Positions 1 to 7,239 of a stretch of DNA of 23,088 nucleotides are shown piece by piece (position 1 is the stretch's first letter; each line of letters begins with the position of its first letter). The stretch is from CAZTZY01 sp964617765. GTDB taxonomy: Bacteria; Pseudomonadota; Gammaproteobacteria; Pseudomonadales; DT-91. The DNA lies in contig CAZTZY010000048.1 of NCBI GenBank assembly GCA_964617765.1, forward strand, positions 1 to 23,088, read 5' to 3'. The position numbers were made by a program, and so were the translations under genes. The notes under the pieces are model-generated. The model was not told the origin of the DNA and ran no database searches. It saw nothing but the letters and a program-made list of their open reading frames with translations.

Positions 1-249
1 CCCTTTTACTATCCGTGTTGAGTTATGCACTTCGCGGTTGAATCCGCCCATTAAATTTATTGGTATATTTTTATCAGAATCAAACCCTCAAACGACTACA
101 CCCAGTTAACAATTTACTGAATCAACATTTACACCCGCTCACCTCTACAACACAACGAAAATAAACCATTCAGCCTCATTCTTGCAATCTTTCACCTTTG
201 GGCAATTTGTGGGTCGTCAACAGTGCGAGAGTGTCCATCAATGTAATAA
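1..249. other. AT-rich edge region without a supported gene
   Basis: No convincing coding region is visible here on either strand. The only structured piece is near bases 18-50, where a TGCACTT...TTGAATCC arrangement recalls, from memory, the outer ends of IS30-family insertion sequences. A short open frame on the plus strand ending at TGA 39-41 could be the last codons of a transposase lying outside the window, but only about a dozen codons are present. No attC site, CRISPR repeat or terminator could be supported. Confidence 0.3.
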
Positions 250-537
250 TTATTTAAACTCTTTGCCGCAATGAGGACACTGATTATGAAGCGAAATCCC
301 ATGACCTGAAGTGCAGAGGTTATAATTACAATATGAACATCTATAATACTTATTTAAAGTAATTCCAACTAACACAAATGAGAACATGACCATAAATGTT
401 AATATAAAATCAAGCTCCTGATTGTAATTACCACCCACTTTATAAAGGTCATTGGCATATTGTCCAAATATCGATATAACTAAAAAGAAAAATGGAACTC
501 GCAATTTTTTAACTAAAAATTTTTTAAATTTCTGCAT
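250..537 (-). CDS. Small two-TM membrane protein with C-terminal zinc ribbon (hypothetical)
   Basis: This 95-residue protein is not one I recognise. The sequence shows a basic N-terminus (MQKFKKFLVKK), a hydrophobic segment at about residues 14-28, a second at about 44-61, then a cysteine-rich tail with two CxxC knuckles (CSYC and CPHC) separated by about 18 residues. That pattern predicts a membrane-anchored zinc ribbon, probably facing the cytoplasm. The ATG at 537 has only a weak ribosome-binding site. The gene lies 62 bases downstream of gph on the same strand and is visibly more AT-rich than its neighbours, which together with the gene-poor edge suggests an acquired gene. Such short zinc-ribbon membrane proteins are common as uncharacterised accessory genes, and no function should be assigned. 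It is probably real because the domain pattern is coherent. Confidence 0.6.
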   Translation of the reverse strand: MQKFKKFLVKKLRVPFFFLVISIFGQYANDLYKVGGNYNQELDFILTFMVMFSFVLVGITLNKYYRCSYCNYNLCTSGHGISLHNQCPHCGKEFK

Positions 538-599
538 TTATTATTACCAATTTTTTTAAATGGGCTTCCTTTTGAAAATCCCCTGAATACTAGCATCAG

Positions 600-1283
600 T
601 CAGGGCATAAGCAACTTCCCCAAAAGCTTTGCAAACGAATTAATATGCCATGTGGCCGGCAACAGCCGTGAATCCTCGCCATGATTGTAGCCATAACTGA
701 CACACACCGAGCGCATGCCGGCAGCATTGGCTGCTTCTATATCGTTACGGGAATCACCCACCATAATGCATTCATTGATACCAACCTGCATTTGCTGCAA
801 GGCATAGTAAAGGGGCGCAGGATCGGGCTTTTGTTGTGGCAAGGTATCACCACAAACCACACATTCAAAAAAAGGCGCCAGGCCCAAACTGGCCAGCAAC
901 TCCGGGATAAACTGTTGCGGCTTGTTAGTGATCACCGCCATGCGCACCTTATTATCCTGCAAGTGTTGCAGGGTTTCTTTTACGTGCGGGTAGATACGGG
1001 TATGGCGCGAGTGGCACTGCGCATAATGCTTCAGGAATTGCTGATGGCCGGCATCCCATTGTTGCTTTTCGATAGCCTCTTCTGCACATTGCCGTGCATT
1101 GGCCAGGGCGCGCAACACCAGTTTGCGTGCGCCATTGCCCACCCATAAGCGCACTCGTTCTTCACCCGCGGCTGTATAACCCTGTTCCTGCAACATGGCG
1201 CCAACAGCATGGGCAAGATCAGGCACGCTATCGACTAACGTTCCATCGAGATCGAAAAAGAAGGCTTTGGGTAATGGCGGCAT
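600..1283 (-). CDS. gph: Phosphoglycolate phosphatase (HAD superfamily)
   Basis: The product dephosphorylates 2-phosphoglycolate, a by-product of oxidative DNA-end repair and oxygenase chemistry, to glycolate in the cytoplasm. It is 227 residues, normal for Gph. HAD motif I is FFDLDGTLVDS with nucleophile D11 and acid/base D13. Motif II is VITNKP, the conserved lysine lies in KPDP, and motif IV is GDSRNDIEAANAAG. The ATG at 1283 was chosen although the frame stays open to 1358, because family members begin just before motif I and the upstream extension overlaps hepT. The start lies one base after the hepT stop codon, so translation is probably coupled. Its functional partner rpe lies two genes upstream; rpe and gph are commonly adjacent in gammaproteobacteria, with trpE often nearby. 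Other HAD phosphatases are possible but context supports Gph. Confidence 0.9.
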   Translation of the reverse strand: MPPLPKAFFFDLDGTLVDSVPDLAHAVGAMLQEQGYTAAGEERVRLWVGNGARKLVLRALANARQCAEEAIEKQQWDAGHQQFLKHYAQCHSRHTRIYPHVKETLQHLQDNKVRMAVITNKPQQFIPELLASLGLAPFFECVVCGDTLPQQKPDPAPLYYALQQMQVGINECIMVGDSRNDIEAANAAGMRSVCVSYGYNHGEDSRLLPATWHINSFAKLLGKLLMP

Positions 1284-1284
1284 C

Positions 1285-1704
1285 CTAGGCAGGCGAACCG
1301 TATTGTTGTAATAAATATTCATACAACTTGCGCATAGCTGATGCATGCCCACCAACACGCGAATAAATTTCCAGGGCTAACTTTTCCCTGTAGGTGTGTG
1401 ATGACAAATTCCTGTCTTTCAGCATATCCAGCCATTGACTTTCATCGTCAATCCATTCTGCGCTATAGGCGCTTTGCAAGGCCTGCCTGGGAGTTTTTGC
1501 TTCCTTACCTTCAGCTTCCAACAATTTTTTTAATGTTTTCCACATCAATTCAACACAGAATTCAAAGCGCTGGATGGTGGCATCTAGCACCAGGGAATCT
1601 GCTCTGGCATCTCGTTGCAGGGCTTCATCCAGCCTGTTCAATGCATTACCCAACTCGCGCAATGCATCATTGGCATTGGCATCATACAATGTGATTTCGC
1701 TCAT
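1285..1704 (-). CDS. hepT: HEPN-domain protein, HepT / HI0074 family (putative RNase toxin or NTase partner)
   Basis: This 139-residue all-helical protein belongs to the HI0074 'nucleotidyltransferase substrate-binding' family. The HEPN active-site motif RX4HXY is intact as R98 ... H103, Y105 (RNLSSHTY). In characterised MntA-HepT systems the HEPN protein is an RNase toxin that its partner silences by adding AMP units to the tyrosine of this motif; whether that holds here is inference. The ATG at 1704 has a good ribosome-binding site (AGGTGAT) inside the end of mntA, and the two genes overlap by 23 bases, a strong sign of co-production. The stop is one base before the gph start. The unusual point is the location: the pair sits inside the rpe-gph metabolic operon. 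It could also act as a non-toxic regulatory pair. Confidence 0.85.
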   Translation of the reverse strand: MSEITLYDANANDALRELGNALNRLDEALQRDARADSLVLDATIQRFEFCVELMWKTLKKLLEAEGKEAKTPRQALQSAYSAEWIDDESQWLDMLKDRNLSSHTYREKLALEIYSRVGGHASAMRKLYEYLLQQYGSPA

Positions 1705-1999
1705 ATATCACCTTTTTATCCTGTTCTATCTGTTGGCGTAACCGGCTTTCTGCAGGCTCCTTATCGAGCCGCAAACAATCGATTTCTAACAAGGTATCTG
1801 CATTTTCTATAATATCGTTAACCTGATGCCATTCTGATGTGCTGGCTGTGGGGCATAGAATCGCTATATCAATATCTGAACGAGGACGATGTGTGCCTCG
1901 TGCACGGGAACCATACAGATAAATGGCCTCAACAAAAGGCAAAGCCTTGAGTTTTCCCATGAATTCGTAAGCTGGCAACGCTGGATCAGTAATGGCCAT
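1682..1999 (-). CDS. mntA: MNT-type minimal nucleotidyltransferase, MntA family (antitoxin-like)
   Basis: A 105-residue DNA-polymerase-beta-like nucleotidyltransferase. The catalytic signature GSX10DXD is complete: G30 S31 (GSRARG), then D42 and D44 (SDIDIAIL), with a third acidic residue at about D74 (LLEIDCLRL). In the known toxin-antitoxin family this enzyme AMPylates the HEPN partner and neutralises it; in older literature the pair (HI0073/HI0074) was described as a two-subunit nucleotidyltransferase. The ATG at 1999 lies three bases after the rpe stop, with a modest GGTGA-type ribosome-binding site inside the end of rpe. Its last 23 bases overlap hepT. All catalytic residues visible suggest an active enzyme. 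The specific cellular role is inferred from family only. Confidence 0.85.
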   Translation of the reverse strand: MAITDPALPAYEFMGKLKALPFVEAIYLYGSRARGTHRPRSDIDIAILCPTASTSEWHQVNDIIENADTLLEIDCLRLDKEPAESRLRQQIEQDKKVIYERNHIV

Positions 2000-2002
2000 A
2001 TT

Positions 2003-2674
2003 TCATTTCACCGCAGCCAGTTCCTTGCGCATTTTATCAATCACCGATTTGTAATCGGGCACGCTGAAAATGGCGGAACCTGCGACAAAGGTATCGGCAC
2101 CTGCTGCGGCTATTTCGGCGATATTATCTACCTTGACGCCGCCATCAATTTCTAACCGGATATCAAAGCCGCTGTTATCGATCAATGCCCGTGCTTCTTT
2201 CAGTTTGTTCAAGGTGGCCGGTATAAACGATTGCCCGCCAAAACCCGGGTTTACCGACATCAACAGGATCATGTCGAGTTTATCCATCACATATTTGGCA
2301 GCTTCAAGGCTGGTCGCCGGATTAAATACCAGGCCCGCCTTGCATCCGGCTTTTTTGATCAACTGCAGGGAGCGGTCTACATGTTGTGAGGCTTCAGGAT
2401 GAAAGGTAATGTAGGTGGCTCCGGCATCAGCAAACTGTGCAATGAGGTCATCAACGGGCGACACCATTAAATGTACATCAATAGGAGCAGTAACGCCGTA
2501 TTTGCGCAAAGCCGCGCAGACCATGGGGCCAATGGTAAGGTTGGGCACATAATGATTATCCATCACATCGAAATGCACTATATCGGCACCCGCAGCTAAC
2601 ACTTTATCAACTTCTTCCCCCAACCGCGCAAAATCAGCTGACAGGATTGATGGGGCTATATAAAAATCTTTCAT
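2003..2674 (-). CDS. rpe: Ribulose-phosphate 3-epimerase
   Basis: Rpe interconverts ribulose 5-phosphate and xylulose 5-phosphate in the pentose phosphate pathway. The 223 residues form one TIM barrel, the usual family length. Visible signatures are IAPSILSADF at the N-terminus, the metal and catalytic region HFDVMDNHYVPN (H34, D36), DVHLMV with H68, the phosphate loop SVNPGFGGQSF, and EIDGGV carrying the second catalytic aspartate. The ATG at 2674 is preceded by an AAGGG ribosome-binding site. It follows murU by 35 bases and runs into mntA after a three-base gap, so it appears to be the middle gene of a six-gene minus-strand unit. Nothing in the sequence suggests loss of function. Confidence 0.96.
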   Translation of the reverse strand: MKDFYIAPSILSADFARLGEEVDKVLAAGADIVHFDVMDNHYVPNLTIGPMVCAALRKYGVTAPIDVHLMVSPVDDLIAQFADAGATYITFHPEASQHVDRSLQLIKKAGCKAGLVFNPATSLEAAKYVMDKLDMILLMSVNPGFGGQSFIPATLNKLKEARALIDNSGFDIRLEIDGGVKVDNIAEIAAAGADTFVAGSAIFSVPDYKSVIDKMRKELAAVK

Positions 2675-2709
2675 TGCATGAACCCTTATTTTATTGAGGA
2701 ATTATATTG

Positions 2710-3402
2710 TTATGGCCTGGCTGCCATGCCTGCTACCATTCCACTGACTTCTGCCAAGCGCTGCGGTGTACCCACATCGTACCAATGGCAGGAAGCTCCT
2801 GAAAAATACTCGCCGGTAACCTGTCTATCTGCCATTGCCAGACGTAATAGAGGCGCCAGCGGGCCTTCGTGGATACTGTAGCGATCAAACAGCGATTTAC
2901 ACAATACGGCTATGCCGCTATAGGTAAAACTCGGCTCGCCGGAAACCGCTAAAAAATGATCTGGCTGTAAAGCAAAATCACCCTGCGTTTTAAATTCCGG
3001 GTTATCCACTAACACCAGATGCCCCAAGGCATTTTTCAAGCCGCGTTTTAGCAACAAATGAAAAGGATAATTCGTCCAGATATCGCCATTCACACTGATA
3101 AAAGGCTCTTCTCCCAACAGCGACAATGCCTTGGCAATGCCACCAGCAGTTTCCAGGGGTTCGGTTTCGCGAGAATACAGGATGCTCACACCATAACGCG
3201 AACCATCACCGCAATAATTTTCTATCTGTTCACCGAGATGGGCATGATTAATCACAAACTCTTTTACACCGGCATCGCGCAACCGCTCTATATGATAATC
3301 AATCAGCGGTTTACCATTCACCTTCAATAAAGGTTTGGGCGTTGTAGCGGTAAGCGGCATCATGCGCTTGCCAAAACCGGCCGCCAGGATCATCGCCTTC
3401 AC
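2710..3402 (-). CDS. murU: N-acetylmuramate alpha-1-phosphate uridylyltransferase
   Basis: MurU converts MurNAc-1-phosphate and UTP to UDP-MurNAc in the peptidoglycan recycling route of Pseudomonas and relatives, which bypasses MurA/MurB and therefore fosfomycin. The nucleotidyltransferase signature near the N-terminus (ILAAGFGKRMMPLT, then TPKPLL) and the metal-site VNGDIW are present. The product is about 230 residues, as expected. I chose the GTG at 3402: it gives the family-like beginning [M]KAMILAAG, forms a 4-base GTGA overlap with the amgK stop, and has GGAG 9 bases upstream. The in-frame ATG at 3417 lacks a ribosome-binding site and would add five residues. The partner kinase amgK is directly upstream, which makes MurU far more likely than another sugar-phosphate nucleotidyltransferase. 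Confidence 0.93.
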   Translation of the reverse strand: MKAMILAAGFGKRMMPLTATTPKPLLKVNGKPLIDYHIERLRDAGVKEFVINHAHLGEQIENYCGDGSRYGVSILYSRETEPLETAGGIAKALSLLGEEPFISVNGDIWTNYPFHLLLKRGLKNALGHLVLVDNPEFKTQGDFALQPDHFLAVSGEPSFTYSGIAVLCKSLFDRYSIHEGPLAPLLRLAMADRQVTGEYFSGASCHWYDVGTPQRLAEVSGMVAGMAARP

Positions 3403-4412
3403 TGCTGTTTGCTCCATGCTTGCTGCTTAACGAGAGGCATGATTTTTTTATCAAACCAGGCCAAAAAATCCTGCGCGACAAATTCATCAGCAGCCGCACT
3501 GCGCACATAATTCACTACCGTCGGCAAATCGTTGAGATAACCATGCTTGTTATCCCTGATAGACAAACGTGCAAATATACCTAACACTTTGATATGGCGT
3601 TGCAGGCCCATTAAATCAAACCAGCGCTGGAATACCGATTCCTGCACATCAACAATATGCCCGGCATAGAGTTGTTGCCAGTAATGTTTTACCCAGCCAC
3701 GCACCTGGTTGGCAGGCCATACCACATAACAATCACGCAATAATGAAACCAGGTCATAGGTAATCGGGCCGCATACGGCATCCTGGAAATCGATGGCGGC
3801 CAGCTGGTCATCTGCCGTAATCATGATGTTTCGGGAATGATAATCCCGGTGCACAAAAACCTGTGGCTGGGCCAATGCGCTTTCAATCAAGTCATCAAAA
3901 AACTGCTGTAACATCACCTCTTCTTCAGCGCTGCAGGTGTAATCGAGCATGGCTTCCAAAAACCAGGTTTTGAAATAGGAAAGCTCGAGAAAAAGAGCGC
4001 TAGTGTCATAAGCAGGTAATTGGGCCAGTAACTCCGGCGTTATCACCAGCATTTGTTCAAGTTGCTGCATGGCTTTGCCATACCAGAAATCAACGGTGTC
4101 ATTGGTCAACATTGAGCGCAATAACACATCGCCAAAATCGTTTTGCAAGATATAACCTTGCTCGTAATTCACCGCAATAACCCGGGATGCGAGTACATTC
4201 GCAGTTTCCAGCACATGTGAAATATTGACGAATTCATGGTTTTTTTCAGTTGCTGGCGGTGCCAGCGCCACCATGAAGGAATCCTTGCCAACAAGACAAC
4301 GGAAATAGCGCCGAAAACTGGCATCACCGGATAATGGCTGCCACTGCATTTCGCCGACTGTTATCGCTAATTGACTGGCTACCCATTCCTGCAGATTATG
4401 TATATCGCTCAT
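3399..4412 (-). CDS. amgK: N-acetylmuramate/N-acetylglucosamine anomeric kinase
   Basis: AmgK phosphorylates MurNAc (and GlcNAc) at the anomeric carbon, giving the substrate of MurU for cell-wall recycling. It belongs to the aminoglycoside-phosphotransferase/choline-kinase fold. The catalytic loop HRDYHSRN (H188, R189, D190, N195) and the metal motif DFQD (208-211) are intact; the N-terminal GDASFRRYFR segment corresponds to the nucleotide-binding loop. The 337 residues match the family. The ATG at 4412 has a close AGGA. The gene is divergent from lptD, the same neighbourhood as in Pseudomonas. It overlaps murU by four bases and probably heads the amgK-murU-rpe-mntA-hepT-gph unit. Confidence 0.93.
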   Translation of the reverse strand: MSDIHNLQEWVASQLAITVGEMQWQPLSGDASFRRYFRCLVGKDSFMVALAPPATEKNHEFVNISHVLETANVLASRVIAVNYEQGYILQNDFGDVLLRSMLTNDTVDFWYGKAMQQLEQMLVITPELLAQLPAYDTSALFLELSYFKTWFLEAMLDYTCSAEEEVMLQQFFDDLIESALAQPQVFVHRDYHSRNIMITADDQLAAIDFQDAVCGPITYDLVSLLRDCYVVWPANQVRGWVKHYWQQLYAGHIVDVQESVFQRWFDLMGLQRHIKVLGIFARLSIRDNKHGYLNDLPTVVNYVRSAAADEFVAQDFLAWFDKKIMPLVKQQAWSKQQ

Positions 4413-4653
4413 TGTCCTGGCCTGTCTCTTGTCTGGTAGATTTGCCGGGCGCTATCGCCCAAAATTACACACTAACTCTTTGTTTTTATTAGTAACCATA
4501 TATCCAACACTCATTTCACCAGCCCTCGATTCCGTCTCATGCGCAATTGACACATATTCCCGGCCGGTTAGAGGCTTTTCACGCTCTCCATGATATAGTT
4601 GGCGTTGAATTTGTTGGTTATTTTTTCGTTCATTAAATCACGCGCACACTTTA
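4413..4653. promoter_or_regulatory. Divergent amgK / lptD intergenic control region
   Basis: These 241 bases must hold the promoters of both amgK (minus) and lptD (plus). A consensus TTGACA lies at 4547-4552 on the plus strand and a TATAGT at 4594-4599, but they are not spaced as one promoter, so I cannot fix a start site. A 5-bp hairpin (GGGCG-CTAT-CGCCC, 4447-4460) lies in the amgK leader. I did not find a convincing sigma-E promoter for lptD. The lptD start has no visible Shine-Dalgarno sequence. Confidence 0.4.
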
Positions 4654-7239
4654 ATGCAAAAGCTGTTTCAATTCATTGTTGTCATGTGTTCCTTATATGC
4701 ATCTTCTGCCGTGATAGCAGAAGATGCACTTTGCCCTGTGCCTGCTGAAAAAAACCAACCCGCTGCTGAAGATATCCCTCAACCCAGTGCTGATGAATAT
4801 CATGCTGCCATGGAATCTGCCGTTCTCAGCGCCAACACTACCCTCGACTGGGTTGTAGACCCTGAGGCCGATGGCAATTGTGGAGGTTATTATCTGGCGC
4901 CTGACAACCTCAATCCTGAAAAAGATAAAGCACCCGATGAGGCCGAGTTGCGCATGAGCGCTGATGTCGTTGAAAAAGGCAAGGATGGTTTCACTACATT
5001 AAGTGGCGATGTTGAACTCTACCAGGGTATGCGCAGGTTACGTTGTGACCTGATGCGCTATTCTGAAGAGAAAGAATACAGCGAGGTTACGGGCACCATA
5101 CAGTTACGCGAACCGGGTTTATTATTACTCTCCGAAGAAGCCATATTTGACAACATCAATAAAACCAGCAGCTTTACTCAAACAGAATATGTCCTCCATG
5201 AACAACAAGCGCATGGCAAGGCAGGAAAAATAGCGATTGATGCCCAGGAAAACCAGGGCTATTTAACCTTGCAGGATGCCAGTTTTACTGTTTGCCCTCC
5301 TGCAGCTGAATTGTGGTCTTTCGAAGCCAGGCGCATTGAAATGGATCATCAGGAAGGCTGGGGGAAAATGTACTCTGCCTGGTTTGAGGTTGCCGATGTA
5401 CCGGTTATCTATATACCCTATCTGGATTTTCCCATTGATGACCGCAGAAAGACCGGACTGTTATGGCCCTCAATTTCCAGTGGGGATAATGGCGGTATTG
5501 ATTTAGCATTACCTTATTATTTTAATCTTGCTCCCCAGGCCGACCTGACTTACATCCCACATTACCAAAGCGGGCATGGAACCTTGCACGGTGTTGAAAC
5601 GCGCTACAAACATAAATACAGTGAGTGGACGTTTGGTGGCACCTATCTGGATAATGACAAGCGTGTAGCGGATGTAAGGGTGAAGGATGATCCTTCCCTG
5701 GATCGCCAGCGCTGGATGGCATTTATTGAAGAAGAAGGCCGGTTTAATGCCAACTGGTCTACTGCAATAAATTATCAAACTGTCGGCGATATCAATTATT
5801 TTCGGGATTGGGGAACTACCGGTTTTGACATACAGAAATCCCTGAACATTCGCCGCTACGCGACCATCAGTTTTGCCAATGAAGACTGGAAAGCTTCCAG
5901 CACAATTATTGATTATAAATCACTCGAACTCGACCCCCTGACTAACGATATTCGTCAAGATGAATACAGCAGGCTACCCACCCTTGATGTCTACTATCGT
6001 AATCAGCAAAACAACTTTTTGTATAACCCTGTTTTTTTCGGCCAATATACATTTTTCGATCATGACCAACGCATAAGGGCACATCGTCTTCACCTTGAGC
6101 CCGGCGCAACTCTGCCCATGCGCTGGCAGGCGGGTGAAATTATTTCTACTTTCCGCATCAAGCATAATGAATTCAGCTTAAATGATTCTAACGATCCTTC
6201 ACAGGTAATCCAGCCTGATACAGTTTATCAGGGCGATTACAGTATTGATGTGCCAAGTATCAATATTGATAGCCGATTATTTTTTGAACGCGAACTGACT
6301 ATTGGCTCGAATGAACTACTTCAAACTCTCACACCAAGAATTTATTATTATTATGCAGATTATGTCGATCAATCCTATTTGCCCAGCTTTGATACCTCGG
6401 AAACCAATTTTAGTTATCCGCAGTTGTTCAGGGATAACCGCTTTGGCAGTTACGACAGGATAGGCGATGCCAATCAGGTAAGTTGGGCTCTCGAAAGTGC
6501 TTTAATCAGTCAATCTAATGGCAGCAAGCTTTTTTCGTTGGGTATTGGACAGATTCTTTACCAGCAAGACCGCATTGTGACAGTTTATAATACCGACAAA
6601 GAACTTCAGGCCATTAGCCCACTAGATTCCGCAGCGACGATTAAAGAAAAAGAAATTATCAATGCCGAAATAGATCGCAGGTATTATCGCAATAATTCTG
6701 ATATTGCATTGGAACCTAATTGGTATATAGATGACAAACAACGTATTACTGGCAGCCTGATTTGGGATCCCTATAGCTCCCAACATGAAGAGACATCCAT
6801 CGGTTATCACTATAAAGATAAAAATGAGCGCATCTTCAACATAGCATATCGTTACAAACGCAACCCATTGTATAACAGCAATGGAACATGGCTTACGCTG
6901 AATGATGTTGATCAAACTGATTTCTCGTTTTATATACCCGTTGTAAAAAACTGGCATGCCTATATGCGCTGGAATTATGATGTTACCAACAAAAAAACGA
7001 TTGAAGACATTACCGGCGTTAAATATGAAGGCTGTTGCTTCGGGGTTATGCTGGCTTATCAAAGGGAACGTAATACCTTTGATAATAATACGCGCATAGC
7101 TGACACTGCACCGATTAGTTATAATTACAGTTGGTTTATTCAATTTGAACTGAAAGGTTTAGGCGGAATAACTAACACAATCACTCATCTTCTTGAAGAA
7201 AGCATACAAGGGTTTAAATATAGTGAAACAGATCTCTAA
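4654..7239 (+). CDS. lptD: LPS-assembly protein LptD (outer-membrane barrel)
   Basis: LptD, with lipoprotein LptE, inserts lipopolysaccharide into the outer leaflet of the outer membrane. The 861-residue precursor begins with a signal peptide (cleavage likely after VIA, about residue 22). An LptA-like beta-jellyroll follows at about 98-260 (MSADVVEKG, GDVELYQG, then TVCPPAAELWSFEARRIE), then the large C-terminal barrel. Cysteines are C27, C76, C131, C214 and the pair C794-C795. C214 and the CC pair match the positions of the essential non-consecutive disulfides of E. coli LptD, while C76 sits in an NCGGYY segment like that of Pseudomonas proteins. C131 appears extra. It is directly followed by surA, whose chaperone product serves LptD folding. 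Its 3' end overlaps the surA start. Confidence 0.96.
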   Translation: MQKLFQFIVVMCSLYASSAVIAEDALCPVPAEKNQPAAEDIPQPSADEYHAAMESAVLSANTTLDWVVDPEADGNCGGYYLAPDNLNPEKDKAPDEAELRMSADVVEKGKDGFTTLSGDVELYQGMRRLRCDLMRYSEEKEYSEVTGTIQLREPGLLLLSEEAIFDNINKTSSFTQTEYVLHEQQAHGKAGKIAIDAQENQGYLTLQDASFTVCPPAAELWSFEARRIEMDHQEGWGKMYSAWFEVADVPVIYIPYLDFPIDDRRKTGLLWPSISSGDNGGIDLALPYYFNLAPQADLTYIPHYQSGHGTLHGVETRYKHKYSEWTFGGTYLDNDKRVADVRVKDDPSLDRQRWMAFIEEEGRFNANWSTAINYQTVGDINYFRDWGTTGFDIQKSLNIRRYATISFANEDWKASSTIIDYKSLELDPLTNDIRQDEYSRLPTLDVYYRNQQNNFLYNPVFFGQYTFFDHDQRIRAHRLHLEPGATLPMRWQAGEIISTFRIKHNEFSLNDSNDPSQVIQPDTVYQGDYSIDVPSINIDSRLFFERELTIGSNELLQTLTPRIYYYYADYVDQSYLPSFDTSETNFSYPQLFRDNRFGSYDRIGDANQVSWALESALISQSNGSKLFSLGIGQILYQQDRIVTVYNTDKELQAISPLDSAATIKEKEIINAEIDRRYYRNNSDIALEPNWYIDDKQRITGSLIWDPYSSQHEETSIGYHYKDKNERIFNIAYRYKRNPLYNSNGTWLTLNDVDQTDFSFYIPVVKNWHAYMRWNYDVTNKKTIEDITGVKYEGCCFGVMLAYQRERNTFDNNTRIADTAPISYNYSWFIQFELKGLGGITNTITHLLEESIQGFKYSETDL

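Noticed and set aside
1..249. Integron attC site or CRISPR repeat
   Set aside because: No core sites with matching arms and no repeated units could be found.
681..1148. 155-codon plus-strand open frame across gph
   Set aside because: It is antisense to a well-supported gph, has no domain-like pattern and no ribosome-binding site.
4447..4460. GGGCG-CTAT-CGCCC hairpin as a terminator or riboswitch part
   Set aside because: Only five base pairs, no T-run on either strand and no further conserved structure; noted only as part of the intergenic region.
4547..4599. Single lptD promoter built from TTGACA (4547) and TATAGT (4594)
   Set aside because: The spacing is about 41 bases, far beyond the usable range, so the elements are not one promoter.
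6622..7143. 173-codon minus-strand open frame inside lptD
   Set aside because: It is antisense to the conserved LptD barrel; isoleucine-rich content is what the complement of barrel codons gives.
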